Assembly (NCBI GenBank): GCA_016281815.1
Contig: JAEEJK010000068.1
Location: 1 to 64,000 of the forward strand
Reading direction: 5' to 3'
DNA: 64,000 bases
From: Prevotella sp.
Lineage (GTDB): Bacteria; Bacteroidota; Bacteroidia; Bacteroidales; Bacteroidaceae
How positions within the stretch are numbered: the first letter of the stretch is position 1; every line of letters begins with the position of its first letter. The notes under the pieces were generated by a model that was not told where the DNA came from, did no database searches, and worked only from the letters and a program-made list of their open reading frames with translations. Below are positions 9,164 through 18,178 of the stretch, in pieces. The position numbers and the translations under genes are program-made.

Positions 9164-10294
9164 ATGAAAATAGGCTTTGATGCCAAGCGCATCGTGCGCA
9201 ACAATACCGGACTGGGCAACTACGGTCGCACACTGGTCAACGATCTCGCGGGAATAGTTCCCGCGGATACGATGTTGTGCCTATATGCGCCCGATGAAGG
9301 CAACGAGGTATTGCGGCGGCAGGTCAATGACACAACCAATGTGGTCTTCCGCTATCCACAGGGACATGCTCCCAAGTGGTACTGGCGCAGCCACGGCATC
9401 GTCAAGGACCTGCAACGCGATGGCATCAGTCTCTTTCACGGACTTTCTGGCGAACTGCCTATGGGAATCCGCAAAGCGGGCATCAGCAGTGTCGTCACCA
9501 TTCACGACCTTATCTTCCTCCGCCATCCCGAATACTACCATCAACTTGATGCGTTTTTCTATCGGAGGAAGTTCCACCGCACGTTGCGCGAGGCAGACCG
9601 TATCATCGCCATCAGTGAGTGTACCAAGCGCGACATCATGCATTTCGGTCATTTCCCTGAGGAGAAGATCGACCTCATCTACCAGTCGTGCAGCACATTC
9701 TTCAAGCAGCGGGAGGATGGCGACAAACTCCGTGAGGTGCGCACGCGCTACAACCTGCCGGGCCGTTATATCATCGGGGTGGGCTCCATCGAGGAGCGCA
9801 AAAACATGTTGCTGGCGGTGAAGGCCCTCCTTCGCTTGCCGGAAGAAATCTCGCTGGTACTCATCGGCAGACACACGCCTTACTGTGATCAGATAAGCCG
9901 CTATGTCGGTGAAAACCGCCTGGGCGACCGGGTGCTGATACTGCACAATGTGCCCAATGCTGACCTGCCCGCCATCTACCAGATGGCAGAGGTGTCGGTC
10001 TATCCTTCACGCTATGAGGGATTTGGCATCCCAGTGATTGAGGCCATTCAGAGCGGACTGCCCGTGGTGGCTTGTTCAGGCAGTTGCCTGGAGGAGGCGG
10101 GTGGGCCCGACTCACTCTATGTGGCTCCCGACGATGTGGAGGGAATGGCTGAGTCCATCCGCCTTGTGATGAAAGGTGCCGAGGGACGTGAGCAGCGCAT
10201 CACCGCTGCCCAGCAATATGTGCGCCGCTTCGAAGGCAACGACGTGGCATCCCAGGTGTATGAGGTGTATCGGAGATTAGGAAGTGAAGAGTGA
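9164..10294 (+). CDS. Glycosyltransferase, GT4-type (GT-B fold)
   Basis: 376 residues. GT-B layout: N-terminal acceptor half beginning MKIGFDAKRIVRNNTGLGNY (glycine-rich loop) and a C-terminal nucleotide-sugar half with IIGVGSIEERKN and the EGFGIPVIEAIQSG segment that holds the E-x7-E motif of family 4. It transfers a sugar from an activated donor, probably in cell-surface glycan assembly given the ABC exporter 17 bp upstream. Donor and acceptor unknown. The last codons (GSEE and stop) come from the heptamer repeat that follows, as in miaB. Confidence 0.92.
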   Translation: MKIGFDAKRIVRNNTGLGNYGRTLVNDLAGIVPADTMLCLYAPDEGNEVLRRQVNDTTNVVFRYPQGHAPKWYWRSHGIVKDLQRDGISLFHGLSGELPMGIRKAGISSVVTIHDLIFLRHPEYYHQLDAFFYRRKFHRTLREADRIIAISECTKRDIMHFGHFPEEKIDLIYQSCSTFFKQREDGDKLREVRTRYNLPGRYIIGVGSIEERKNMLLAVKALLRLPEEISLVLIGRHTPYCDQISRYVGENRLGDRVLILHNVPNADLPAIYQMAEVSVYPSRYEGFGIPVIEAIQSGLPVVACSGSCLEEAGGPDSLYVAPDDVEGMAESIRLVMKGAEGREQRITAAQQYVRRFEGNDVASQVYEVYRRLGSEE

Positions 10295-10362
10295 AGAATG
10301 AAGAGTGAAGAGTGAAGAGTGAAGAATGAAGAGTGAAGAATGAAGAGTGAAGAGTGAAGAAT
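10279..10362 (+). repeat. Period-7 tandem repeat (AGTGAAG/AATGAAG), second array
   Basis: Same heptamer family as 7080-7216. It begins inside the final codons of the glycosyltransferase gene and supplies its TGA. Confidence 0.93.
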
Positions 10363-10397
10363 CTCTTCTCCGTATGTTGCGTTTTTGACGCAACCCC
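10361..10397. repeat. Dispersed hairpin element, copy 2
   Basis: Stem GTTGCGT / ACGCAAC at 10376-10394 with the same TTCTCCGTAT left flank as copy 1. It is followed at 10440-10485 by a TTAATCC/TTAATTC period-7/8 array. Confidence 0.7.
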
Positions 10398-10485
10398 TAC
10401 AAAAGGGTTATTCTCAGTTTCACCGCCATCTTAGCAGTGGTAATCATAATTCTTAATCCTTAATCCTTAATTCTTAATCCTTAAT

Positions 10486-11208
10486 TCATTTCACCCTTCT
10501 GTGCTCAAACTGATGGAGCAGTTGAAGGGCTTTGCTGACTGTTGCCTCGGCATCCCATCCGCGTATCTCTGCATAACTGCGCACCAGGTAGGTATACAGG
10601 TCGCGGCGGTGCGTCATCCGCACCATGTTGCGCAGACATTGATCGTCTGTGGGCCATCCGTCAGTGAAATGCGAGCGGTTGATGTCAATCATGACAAACG
10701 AGAACCGTCCGTCGGCCTGACGCTCATAGAGGAAATTGCTCAGATTGAGGTCACCGTGCAGAATGCCCTTGCTGTGCATGAGCACCACCTGTCGTGCCAC
10801 GGCATCGGCTAAGGCGGTGTCGAAATCCTTCACCTCACGTAGGTCAAGGTGCGTCTCGCGGCCCCTGGCCTCCTCACTGATGAAATAACCCGTGGTGAAG
10901 AGTCCATGCTCGGCGGTTTCGATATAGGCAATCTCCCTGGGAGTGGTGATGCCCCTTTTGCGAAATTCTGCGGCGAAACGATAGGCACGGGCAGCCTTGG
11001 TGGGACGGAAAAAAGTGTAGATCACCTGTTGTATGGCATTCACCCGCTTGAATTGCTTCACGATGAACACCTGTCCCTCGTGATTCAGCCGCCGCACCTC
11101 GTTGCGGGCATGGTAGAGCACCTCGCCCTCACCACACACCATCCGTTCAGGCACCGACTTGATGAATGCCTGGTGATTCTGATAGTTTTCGGCAATTTCT
11201 GTCTTCAT
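10486..11208 (-). CDS. Lipopolysaccharide kinase-like protein (InaA/KdkA family)
   Basis: 240 residues. The protein-kinase-like fold is seen through VFIVKQFKR (ATP-binding lysine region), HSKGILHGDLNLSNFL (catalytic loop, HGDLNxxN) and VMIDINRSHF (DFG-equivalent Asp). Members phosphorylate inner-core sugars such as Kdo or heptose of lipopolysaccharide in the cytoplasm. The divergently placed LpxL-like gene fits a lipid A/core role. The start at 11208 is chosen because a -7 box lies at 11225-11233; the frame extends to 11307 but would then start upstream of the promoter and overlap the neighbour. Confidence 0.85.
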   Translation of the reverse strand: MKTEIAENYQNHQAFIKSVPERMVCGEGEVLYHARNEVRRLNHEGQVFIVKQFKRVNAIQQVIYTFFRPTKAARAYRFAAEFRKRGITTPREIAYIETAEHGLFTTGYFISEEARGRETHLDLREVKDFDTALADAVARQVVLMHSKGILHGDLNLSNFLYERQADGRFSFVMIDINRSHFTDGWPTDDQCLRNMVRMTHRRDLYTYLVRSYAEIRGWDAEATVSKALQLLHQFEHRRVK

Positions 11209-11224
11209 CGTTTTTATCAATATT

Positions 11225-11233
11225 GCAAATTTA
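11225..11233 (-). promoter_or_regulatory. -7 box (TAAATTTGC) for the KdkA-like gene
   Basis: Minus-strand TAAATTTGC, 17 bp upstream of the ATG at 11208. Confidence 0.6.
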
Positions 11234-11280
11234 GGGATATTCTTTGAATATTCCACCAATCCAAGCATAAAAAACATTTT

Positions 11281-11316
11281 TTGTTTTGCTTTTCGCTCAC
11301 CTTGCACTATCTTTGC
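11281..11316 (+). promoter_or_regulatory. Extended promoter of the LpxL-like gene (-7 box TATCTTTGC at 11308-11316)
   Basis: The -7 box is preceded by TTGCTTTTCGCTC and CTTGCAC, a long match to the promoters of the DegT gene (12388-12418) and upp (57720-57754). The box ends only 3 bp before the ATG at 11320, so the transcript would be leaderless or nearly so. Confidence 0.6.
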
Positions 11317-11319
11317 ATT

Positions 11320-12261
11320 ATGAGAATCCTATATCCGATTGTTTACGGCTTATTCTATGTGGTCTCGCGGCTTCCTTTCCGGGTGCTCTACTTCATCTCC
11401 GACATCTTCTATGTGTTGGTATACCGCATTGCAGGCTACCGCAAGCGTGTGGTGAGGCGAAACCTTGAGACATCATTCCCTGAGAAAGACACCAAGGAAC
11501 TGCGCAGCATCGAGCGGGGATTTTATCATTTCCTCTGTGACTATTTCCTGGAAACCGTCAAGATGCTCACCATCACTCCGGAGGAGATGAGGAAGCGCTT
11601 GGAGATTCGGGGACTCGATGCGGTGGAGCAATGCTTCGATGAGGGACAGGATGCTGCCGGCATCCTGGGGCATTACTGCAACTGGGAATACCACTCCGCC
11701 ACAGGATTGCGCTTCGAACGCCATACAGATGCGGTGATAGGACTCATCTACCATCCGTTGAGAAGTGCTGTGATGGACCGTGTATTCCTTAAAATCCGTG
11801 AGCATCTTGGCGGAGTGTGCGTCCCCAAACGCGACATCCTGCGACACTTGATCACTCTCAGGCGTGAGGGGCGCAAGTCACTTTGTGGCTATATCTCCGA
11901 CCAGACACCCAAGTGGGAAAACATCCATCTGTGGCTGCCCTTCCTCAATCATGAAACAGGGGTTTTCACAGGCGGTGAGAAAATCATGCGCAAGATGAAC
12001 AACGCCGTTTTCTACCTGGATATGGAACGGCCGAAAAGAGGGTATTATGTGGCCACTTACCGACTCATCACACGCCATCCGGCAGAGATGGAACCCGACG
12101 GCATCACACGGCGCTTCTTTGAGATGCTGGAGCAGACCATCCGCCGCGATCCCCGTTTCTACCTCTGGAGCCACAACCGATGGAAACGTACCCGCGAGGA
12201 GTTCGACCGTCGTTTCCAAGTGGTCAATGGCAAGGTATTGCCAAAGGATAACCCTTCTTAG
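11320..12261 (+). CDS. Lysophospholipid acyltransferase, LpxL/HtrB family
   Basis: 313 residues with an N-terminal membrane anchor (ILYPIVYGLFYVVSRLPF). The HxxxxD/E motif of the family is seen as GHYCNWEY near residue 120, and SDQTPKW is the conserved downstream block. These enzymes add secondary acyl chains to lipid A precursors at the inner membrane. Which position is acylated cannot be told. The ATG at 11320 gives the standard N terminus (MRILYPIVYG). Confidence 0.9.
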   Translation: MRILYPIVYGLFYVVSRLPFRVLYFISDIFYVLVYRIAGYRKRVVRRNLETSFPEKDTKELRSIERGFYHFLCDYFLETVKMLTITPEEMRKRLEIRGLDAVEQCFDEGQDAAGILGHYCNWEYHSATGLRFERHTDAVIGLIYHPLRSAVMDRVFLKIREHLGGVCVPKRDILRHLITLRREGRKSLCGYISDQTPKWENIHLWLPFLNHETGVFTGGEKIMRKMNNAVFYLDMERPKRGYYVATYRLITRHPAEMEPDGITRRFFEMLEQTIRRDPRFYLWSHNRWKRTREEFDRRFQVVNGKVLPKDNPS

Positions 12262-12286
12262 TCCTTGTATCTATCATAGAAATTTC

Positions 12287-12352
12287 AACACAGAGTGCCA
12301 GAGACACAGAGAAAAAAGAAAAATCTCTGTACCTCTGTATCTCTGTGTTGAT
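12287..12352. repeat. Inverted repeat element AACACAGAG...CTCTGTGTT, copy 1
   Basis: Arms built from ACACAGAG and CTCTGTGT flank an A-rich centre with GAAAAATCTCTGTACC. A close copy is at 57590-57650. Both lie directly upstream of an extended ACTATCTTTG promoter. Confidence 0.75.
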
Positions 12353-12387
12353 ATTGATATTAAAGGAATAAAATCTTCATTTTCATT

Positions 12388-12418
12388 TTGCATTCCACTC
12401 GGTTTACACTATCTTTGC
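12388..12418 (+). promoter_or_regulatory. Extended promoter of the aminotransferase-LicD operon (-7 box TATCTTTGC at 12410-12418)
   Basis: TTGCATTCCACTCGGTTTAC followed by ACTATCTTTGC resembles the promoters of the LpxL-like gene and upp. It lies 27 bp before the ATG at 12445. Confidence 0.6.
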
Positions 12419-12444
12419 AAATTAGAATCATCAACAGCACAAAT

Positions 12445-13563
12445 ATGATACGGTTATCCAAATCTGTAGTGGGCAAGAAAGAGGCTGATGCCGTTGCTCA
12501 CATCATCGAGGACATCGGTTATCTGGGCATGGGAGAGACCGTGGGCGAGTTTGAGCACGCCCTGGAGGACTATATCGGCGGCGGACGTCGCTGCGTATGC
12601 GTCAACAGCGGAACGGCTGCGCTGCATCTCGCCGTCCAGAGCGTCACACAGCCTGGCGATGAGGTGCTTGTGCCATCGTTCACTTTCGTGGCATCGATGC
12701 AGGCCATCACCGGAGCAGGCTGCCGACCGGTATGCTGCGATATCGACCCCGACACCCTTACCCTCGACCTCCGCGATGCCGAGCGGCGCATCACACCGCG
12801 CACCAAGGCGATGATGCCTGTCTACTATGGCAGCAACTGCTGCATGGCAACCCAGTATCAGACATTCGCCCGTGAGCATGGACTACGGCTGGTGGAAGAT
12901 GCCGCCCATGCCTTCGGCTGCACCTGCGATGGTCAGAAAATCGGTTCTACCGGTGATGTGGTGTGCTTCAGTTTCGACGGCATCAAGAATATCACCTCTG
13001 GTGAGGGAGGAGCCATCTTCACTGCCGACGATGAGGTCTATCAGAAGGTGAGCGACGCGCGTCTGCTCGGTGTCCAAAAAGACTCGGAGAAACGATATGC
13101 GGGCAAGCGGAGTTGGACCTTCGATGTGGTTGCACAGGGCTACCGCTATCACATGAGCAACATCTTCGCTGCCATCGGTTTGGTACAACTGTCTCGTTTC
13201 GAGAAGGAGTTTGCCCCCCGCCGCCGAGCCATCGCCATGGAATATACGCGTCTCCTGCAGGACAATACCGATGTGCGCCTCATCCCCATGAACTATGCCC
13301 ATGACATCGTGCCCCACATCTTCCCTCTGGAGATCCTGCACGGTAAGCGCCCGCTGGTGGAGCAGGCTTTCAAGGAGCATGGCATCCAGTATGGCATTCA
13401 GTATTTCCCCAACCATCTGCTTAGTTACTTCAAAAGCGACTATGCTCTGCCCGTCACCGAGGAGGTGTATGGCAGGATCATCTCCATTCCGATGCATCCC
13501 GAACTGACAGAGGACGACATCCAACTCATCTGCAACATCATCAATCAAATCCAACAGATATGA
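12445..13563 (+). CDS. DegT/DnrJ/EryC1/StrS-family PLP aminotransferase
   Basis: 372 residues. Family motifs: VNSGTAALHLAVQS (cofactor phosphate region), VPSFTFVASMQAI, LVEDAAHAFGC (Asp contacting the pyridine nitrogen) and GIKNITSGEGGAIFT with the PLP-binding lysine at about residue 181. Such enzymes transaminate keto-sugars linked to nucleotides to make amino sugars of surface glycans. Substrate not evident; no dedicated 4,6-dehydratase is adjacent. Its stop overlaps the ATG of rfbF by 4 bases (ATGA), so the two are translationally coupled at the head of a five-gene run. Confidence 0.93.
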   Translation: MIRLSKSVVGKKEADAVAHIIEDIGYLGMGETVGEFEHALEDYIGGGRRCVCVNSGTAALHLAVQSVTQPGDEVLVPSFTFVASMQAITGAGCRPVCCDIDPDTLTLDLRDAERRITPRTKAMMPVYYGSNCCMATQYQTFAREHGLRLVEDAAHAFGCTCDGQKIGSTGDVVCFSFDGIKNITSGEGGAIFTADDEVYQKVSDARLLGVQKDSEKRYAGKRSWTFDVVAQGYRYHMSNIFAAIGLVQLSRFEKEFAPRRRAIAMEYTRLLQDNTDVRLIPMNYAHDIVPHIFPLEILHGKRPLVEQAFKEHGIQYGIQYFPNHLLSYFKSDYALPVTEEVYGRIISIPMHPELTEDDIQLICNIINQIQQI

Positions 13564-14324
13564 AAACCGTCATTCTGGCCGGTGGCTTCGGCACCCGGCT
13601 GTCGGAATATACCAAACTGATTCCCAAACCCATGGTGGAAATCGGCGGCAAGCCCATTCTCTGGCATATCATGAACCATTACTCGCGATATGGTTTCAAG
13701 GATTTCGTCATCGCCCTGGGCTACAAGGGAGAGGTCATCAAAAACTATTTCCTGCAATATTATGCCCAGAACAATGACTTCACCATCGACCTGGCAACGG
13801 GCAAGGTGGAGTATATCCAGGAGCACTCCAAGGACTGGAGGGTGACATTGGTAGATACCGGCGCAGCCTCGATGACCGGCGGGCGCATCCTGCGGTTGAA
13901 GAACATCATCGGCAACGAGGATTTCATGATGACCTATGGCGATGCCGTCTCAGATGTCAATATCTCACAACTTGTGGAAAACTACCGTCAGTCAAAGGCG
14001 CTGGCGATGGTCACCGCTGTGCACCCCACAGCCCGTTTCGGCGAGATACAGATTGACGACAACGACTATGTGCGCTCTTTCAAGGAGAAGCCACAGGTCA
14101 ACCAGGGATGGATCAATGGTGGTTTCTTCGTGCTTCACCCCAAGGTGTTCGACTATATCGACAACGACCTGACGACCTTCGAGCGTGAACCGCTGGAGCG
14201 TCTCGCTGCCGAGGGACAGTTGAAAACCTACCGCCATGAGGGCTTCTGGCAGTGCATGGACACCGTGCGCGACCGCGACATGCTCAACCAACTATGGGAT
14301 GAGGGTCGCGCTCCGTGGAAATGA
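13560..14324 (+). CDS. rfbF: Glucose-1-phosphate cytidylyltransferase RfbF
   Basis: 254 residues, normal length. It makes CDP-glucose from CTP and glucose-1-phosphate. Visible: the nucleotidyltransferase signature LAGGFGTRLSEYT followed by PKPMVEIGGKPILWHI, typical of RfbF, and GFWQCMDTVRDRD near the C terminus. CDP-glucose normally feeds CDP-glucose 4,6-dehydratase (RfbG), which is not seen here. The linkage to LicD suggests another use of the CDP-activated product, or a relaxed substrate. ATGA overlap with the upstream aminotransferase. Confidence 0.9.
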   Translation: MKTVILAGGFGTRLSEYTKLIPKPMVEIGGKPILWHIMNHYSRYGFKDFVIALGYKGEVIKNYFLQYYAQNNDFTIDLATGKVEYIQEHSKDWRVTLVDTGAASMTGGRILRLKNIIGNEDFMMTYGDAVSDVNISQLVENYRQSKALAMVTAVHPTARFGEIQIDDNDYVRSFKEKPQVNQGWINGGFFVLHPKVFDYIDNDLTTFEREPLERLAAEGQLKTYRHEGFWQCMDTVRDRDMLNQLWDEGRAPWK

Positions 14325-14340
14325 AGCCTCTCCGACCTCA

Positions 14341-14387
14341 ACTCTCAACTATGAACTATGAACTATGAACTCTTAACTATAAACTGA
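14341..14387 (+). repeat. Period-7 repeat (ACTATGA)
   Basis: Three to five ACTATGA-like units between rfbF and the LicD gene; the same family is at 37505-37555. Confidence 0.8.
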
Positions 14388-14388
14388 T

Positions 14389-15210
14389 ATGGCCAGTTAC
14401 GACATACGCCCGCTGCAGATGCGCATGCTGAGAATCATGGAGGTGATGGACAGGACTTTCCGTGAACACAATATCTCCTACGGCATTTTCAACGGCAGCC
14501 TCCTCGGCGCTGTCAGGCACAAGGGCTTCATTCCCTGGGACGATGACATGGACGTGGTGATACCACGTCCCGACTACGAGCGTTTCATCGCACACAGCAA
14601 GGAATGGCTGCCTGCTCCCTATGAGTTTGTATGCCCGGAGAACGACAAGGCATACCCTCTGCCTTTCGGCAAGGTACAGGATGCCTCGACCACCCTCATC
14701 GAAAGGTTGCATCTCAGTTACCTCGGCGGCATCTATGTCGATGTGTTCCCCCTGGATGCCGTACCCTCCAATATCGTGAGGCGATGGATGCATTTTGCCC
14801 GTTACGGGTTCCTGCGGCAGGCGCTCTACTGGATTCACCGCGACCCCTACCGACACGGCCACGGCCCCAGTTCATGGGTTCCGCTGCTCACCCGCAAACT
14901 CACCACCATGGAGTCGCTGCAGAGGAAAATACGCAAACTCCTCACCAAATACGACTATGACACCGCTGAGTGGGTGACAGACTACACCGAAGGACTTCAC
15001 GGTGTCATGCCCAAGTCCATCCATGGCGTGTTCGCACCCTATCAGTTCGAGGGAAAGACGTTCATGGGCATCAAGGATTACCGCTACTACCTCACCCAGA
15101 TCTATGGCGACTACATGCAGATACCCAAGGGTGACAAGCAACGGCAGCACAATTTCCATATCCTGGACTTGGAGCATCCCTATTCAGAATACAAAAATCA
15201 ATCCCAATAA
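14389..15210 (+). CDS. LicD-family phosphotransferase
   Basis: 273 residues. LicD proteins transfer phosphocholine or related CDP-activated groups to surface glycans. The core is clear: GSLLGAVRHKGFIPWDDDMD (Gly-Ser nucleotidyltransferase start and the DDD metal site) then YVDVFPLDAVP. Neighbouring rfbF makes a CDP-linked donor, which fits a CDP-dependent transfer, but no choline kinase or LicC gene is seen, so the donor group is uncertain. It lies in the same direction as the genes around it, with the SDR gene beginning 2 bp after its stop. Confidence 0.92.
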   Translation: MASYDIRPLQMRMLRIMEVMDRTFREHNISYGIFNGSLLGAVRHKGFIPWDDDMDVVIPRPDYERFIAHSKEWLPAPYEFVCPENDKAYPLPFGKVQDASTTLIERLHLSYLGGIYVDVFPLDAVPSNIVRRWMHFARYGFLRQALYWIHRDPYRHGHGPSSWVPLLTRKLTTMESLQRKIRKLLTKYDYDTAEWVTDYTEGLHGVMPKSIHGVFAPYQFEGKTFMGIKDYRYYLTQIYGDYMQIPKGDKQRQHNFHILDLEHPYSEYKNQSQ

Positions 15211-15212
15211 AT

Positions 15213-16304
15213 ATGCAGAACATTTTATCAAGCGACATCAACTACACGCTCGGCAAATTGTCAGAGGAAGAGCGGGCGCGGTTCAAGGACTCCACCATCC
15301 TTATCACAGGATGTGCCGGATTCCTCGGATACTATTTCATGAACTTCTTTGACCAGACGGCAGAGCAACTGGGCATCAGGAAAATCATCGGTCTTGACAA
15401 CTTCATGCTCGGATATCCCGCATGGGTAACGAAACTGGAGAGCAACCCGCGCATCGCCATCCGGAAATTCGACATCATCAGGGACAATATAGCCGATGTG
15501 GAATCGGCAGGTGAGGCCAACCTCATCATCCACATGGCATCGATCGCATCGCCCATGTTCTACCGCAAATTTCCCATTGAGACACTGGATGCCAACATCT
15601 GGGGACTGCGCTCCCTGCTCGACTTCTACAGCGAGAGAGACATCAGGGGATTCCTCTTCTTCTCCTCCAGCGAACTGTATGGCGACCCAGACCCCGAGCA
15701 CGTGCCCACATCAGAGGACTACAACGGCAATGTGTGCGCCACAGGACCCAGGGCATGCTACGACGAGTCAAAGCGCTTCGGTGAGACCATGTGCATGCTC
15801 TTCGCACAGAAGTTCAATATGCCCATCGGGGTGGCACGCCCGTTCAACAACTATGGTCCGGGCATGCGCATCGGCGACAAGAGGGTGCCTGCCGACTTCG
15901 CCCTGGCCATCATGGAGGACAGAGACATTGAGATCCTCTCCGATGGGTCACCCACCCGCACCTTCTGCTATATCGCCGACTCTATCTGCGGATACCTGAA
16001 AATCCTGCTCCATGGAGAGTATGGATACTACAATATAGGCATCGAGAAACCAGAAATCACCATCGCCCAACTGGCTGAGATCTATGTTCAGGCAGGAAGG
16101 GAGATCTTCGGATATACGGGTCAGGTGAGATTTGCTGTCTCAGAAGACAAGGAATACCTAACCAACAACCCGCAGCGGCGCTGTCCGAACATCGACAAGG
16201 CGCGGCGTGAGTTGGGCTACGACCCCACCATCTTCGTCGAGGAGGGTGTGGCGCGCTTCCTGCGTTACCTGAAAGAGAGCGAGGAGGGCGAGTACAAATG
16301 GTAA
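15213..16304 (+). CDS. NAD-dependent epimerase/dehydratase, UDP-glucuronate decarboxylase-like
   Basis: 363 residues. Extended SDR with Rossmann motif ILITGCAGFLGYYF around residue 30, SSSELYG and the catalytic YDESKR (Tyr-x-x-x-Lys), then ARPFNNYGPGMR. The SSSELYGD...YDESKR pattern is close to UDP-glucuronate decarboxylases, and the next gene is a UDP-glucose 6-dehydrogenase-type enzyme that would supply UDP-glucuronate, giving UDP-xylose. This route is inferred. A 4,6-dehydratase function is the main alternative. Its end overlaps the start of the next gene by 7 bases. Confidence 0.85.
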   Translation: MQNILSSDINYTLGKLSEEERARFKDSTILITGCAGFLGYYFMNFFDQTAEQLGIRKIIGLDNFMLGYPAWVTKLESNPRIAIRKFDIIRDNIADVESAGEANLIIHMASIASPMFYRKFPIETLDANIWGLRSLLDFYSERDIRGFLFFSSSELYGDPDPEHVPTSEDYNGNVCATGPRACYDESKRFGETMCMLFAQKFNMPIGVARPFNNYGPGMRIGDKRVPADFALAIMEDRDIEILSDGSPTRTFCYIADSICGYLKILLHGEYGYYNIGIEKPEITIAQLAEIYVQAGREIFGYTGQVRFAVSEDKEYLTNNPQRRCPNIDKARRELGYDPTIFVEEGVARFLRYLKESEEGEYKW

Positions 16305-17554
16305 TCACTGTCTTTGGACTCGGTTTTGTCGGACTGACCACCTCGCTGGGATTTGCGGAGTATGGTCACAAGGTGTATGGCGTGGAGATCAACCGCTCAA
16401 GGCTCAGCGGCATTCAGGCTGGAAGGTTGCCATTTCTGGAACCTGGTCTCGACGAGGCGCTGACACGTCATCTCGGCGACCGCTTCATCCCCATCGGTCT
16501 GGAACAACTGAGACGTGCCGTCATCGAGAGCGACTGTATCTACTATTGTGTGGGAACGCCCTATGGCAAGGACGGACAGGCCGACCTCACCTACCTGCTC
16601 ACGGCCATCGACCAGACACTGGAGGTGCGTGATGCCAACCGTTATCAAGTGCTGGTGGTGAAATCGACCATCCCACCGTCGACCACCTCGCTCAAAATCA
16701 TCCCTCACCTGCAGGAAAAGGGACTGAAAGTGGGTACCGACATCGGCGTGGCCAACAACCCGGAGTTTCTGAGGGAGGGCCATTGCTGGGATGACTTCAT
16801 GAATGCCGACCGCATCGTCCTCGGTGTGAGCGACGATCGCTCCTCTGAGGTGCTCCGACAGGTCTATGCCTCGGTGAAGGAACCGGTATGCTGCGTCTCG
16901 CTCAACACCGGGGAGTTCATCAAATACCTTTCCAATACCTTGCTCGCTACCCTCATCAGTTACAGCAACGAGATGAGTATGGTGGCCGACACCATCGGTG
17001 GCATCGACACCGCTGAGGCTTTCCGTATCCTGCACATGGACAAGCGGTGGGGCGGAGCGACCATGGCGTCATACGTCTATCCCGGTTGTGGATATGGTGG
17101 CTATTGCCTGCCCAAGGACACCAACGCACTGTATGCCGTGTCGAGGACGGCAGGATTCGACGCGCAGATCCTGCGCCATGTCATCGACACCAACGACCAC
17201 ATGCCGTCGTTCATCGCCCAGAAAATCATCCGGGCCATCGGTGAGGACAGACAGCAGCGTATCGGCATTCTGGGACTCTCGTTCAAACCGGGAAGCGATG
17301 ATGTGCGCGACACCCCCAGTGCCAAGATCATCCAGGCTCTCCTCGATGCAGGCTATCACAACATCTGCGGTTACGACCCCGTAGCCATCGGTGAGTTCAG
17401 CCGCCATTATGCGCTGCCTATCGATTATGTGGCCGACTATTCCGACATCATCAGTCAGTCGCAGGCTTTGGTCATCACCACGGCATGGCCTGAATTCAGC
17501 GACATCCGTAGGCGCACCGACAAACCAGTTGTCGATTGCAGATATATGTTATAA
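16298..17554 (+). CDS. UDP-glucose/GDP-mannose dehydrogenase family protein
   Basis: 418 residues. N-terminal NAD-binding domain starts VFGLGFVGLTTSLGFAEYGH; the central domain has the active-site cysteine loop in YPGCGYGGYCLPKDTNAL; the C-terminal UDP-binding domain contains GLSFKPGSDDVRDTPS. The family oxidises a nucleotide sugar at C6 to a uronate in two NAD-dependent steps. Together with the preceding decarboxylase-like gene this suggests UDP-glucuronate, possibly UDP-xylose, for surface glycan. The ATG lies within the last codons of the upstream gene. The amidase gene begins 2 bp after its stop. Confidence 0.93.
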   Translation: MVITVFGLGFVGLTTSLGFAEYGHKVYGVEINRSRLSGIQAGRLPFLEPGLDEALTRHLGDRFIPIGLEQLRRAVIESDCIYYCVGTPYGKDGQADLTYLLTAIDQTLEVRDANRYQVLVVKSTIPPSTTSLKIIPHLQEKGLKVGTDIGVANNPEFLREGHCWDDFMNADRIVLGVSDDRSSEVLRQVYASVKEPVCCVSLNTGEFIKYLSNTLLATLISYSNEMSMVADTIGGIDTAEAFRILHMDKRWGGATMASYVYPGCGYGGYCLPKDTNALYAVSRTAGFDAQILRHVIDTNDHMPSFIAQKIIRAIGEDRQQRIGILGLSFKPGSDDVRDTPSAKIIQALLDAGYHNICGYDPVAIGEFSRHYALPIDYVADYSDIISQSQALVITTAWPEFSDIRRRTDKPVVDCRYML

Positions 17555-17556
17555 AA

Positions 17557-18153
17557 ATGTTCCGTTTATTTTACATACTTGCTCTGTTGGCATGCCTCTT
17601 CCTCCTTGTGTCATGCGGGGAGAAGACTTCTGAGTCGCATTACATGGAGATACAATATCCGACACAAAATTACTCCCGGGAGTTGGTCAATGATGTGGAG
17701 GGTGTCATCCTCCACCATACGGCATTGCCCACCATCGAGGCTTCGCTTGACATGCTCACGCTGCCCAAGAACATCGTCAGCACCCACTGTGTCATCGACA
17801 CCGACGGCACACGTTATATACTCGCCGAGCCCGGCACGGTGACTTTCCATGCCGGCAAATCGGTGCTCAACGGGCGTGAGCGGTGCAATGAGTTTACTAT
17901 CGGTATCGAGTTCCAGGGCAACACCCAGGAGCAGCCGCTCACCGAAGACCAAATCCGCAGTGCGGTGGAGTATTTGGTTCCGCTGCTGCGCATGTATCAT
18001 ATCCCATTGTCAAATGTCGTGACGCACGAGATGATCCGCCATAACTACATGGAGCGCTATCCCGATGACCACCGCGTGAAAGACAAGTGCGACATCACCC
18101 AGCCAGAGTACCACCGGGTGATGGATGCGTTAAGATTGAAAATTGAAGATTGA
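17557..18153 (+). CDS. N-acetylmuramoyl-L-alanine amidase, lipoprotein
   Basis: 198 residues. The N terminus is a lipoprotein signal (LLACLFLLVSC, cysteine near residue 17). The amidase-2 fold is shown by VILHHTALP (first zinc histidine), FTIGIEFQG, VTHEMIR (second histidine) and DKCDIT (third ligand region). It would cleave the bond between muramic acid and L-alanine in peptidoglycan at the cell envelope. The start at 17557 gives a proper signal peptide; the frame opens at 17536 inside the previous gene. The last residues (LKIED and stop) are encoded by the ATTGAAG repeat. Confidence 0.88.
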   Translation: MFRLFYILALLACLFLLVSCGEKTSESHYMEIQYPTQNYSRELVNDVEGVILHHTALPTIEASLDMLTLPKNIVSTHCVIDTDGTRYILAEPGTVTFHAGKSVLNGRERCNEFTIGIEFQGNTQEQPLTEDQIRSAVEYLVPLLRMYHIPLSNVVTHEMIRHNYMERYPDDHRVKDKCDITQPEYHRVMDALRLKIED

Positions 18154-18178
18154 AGATTGAAAATTTAAAATTAAAAAT
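18131..18178 (+). repeat. Period-7 repeat (ATTGAAA/ATTGAAG)
   Basis: Begins inside the last codons of the amidase gene and supplies its TGA; degrades into AAATTTAAAATTAAAAATC. Confidence 0.8.
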
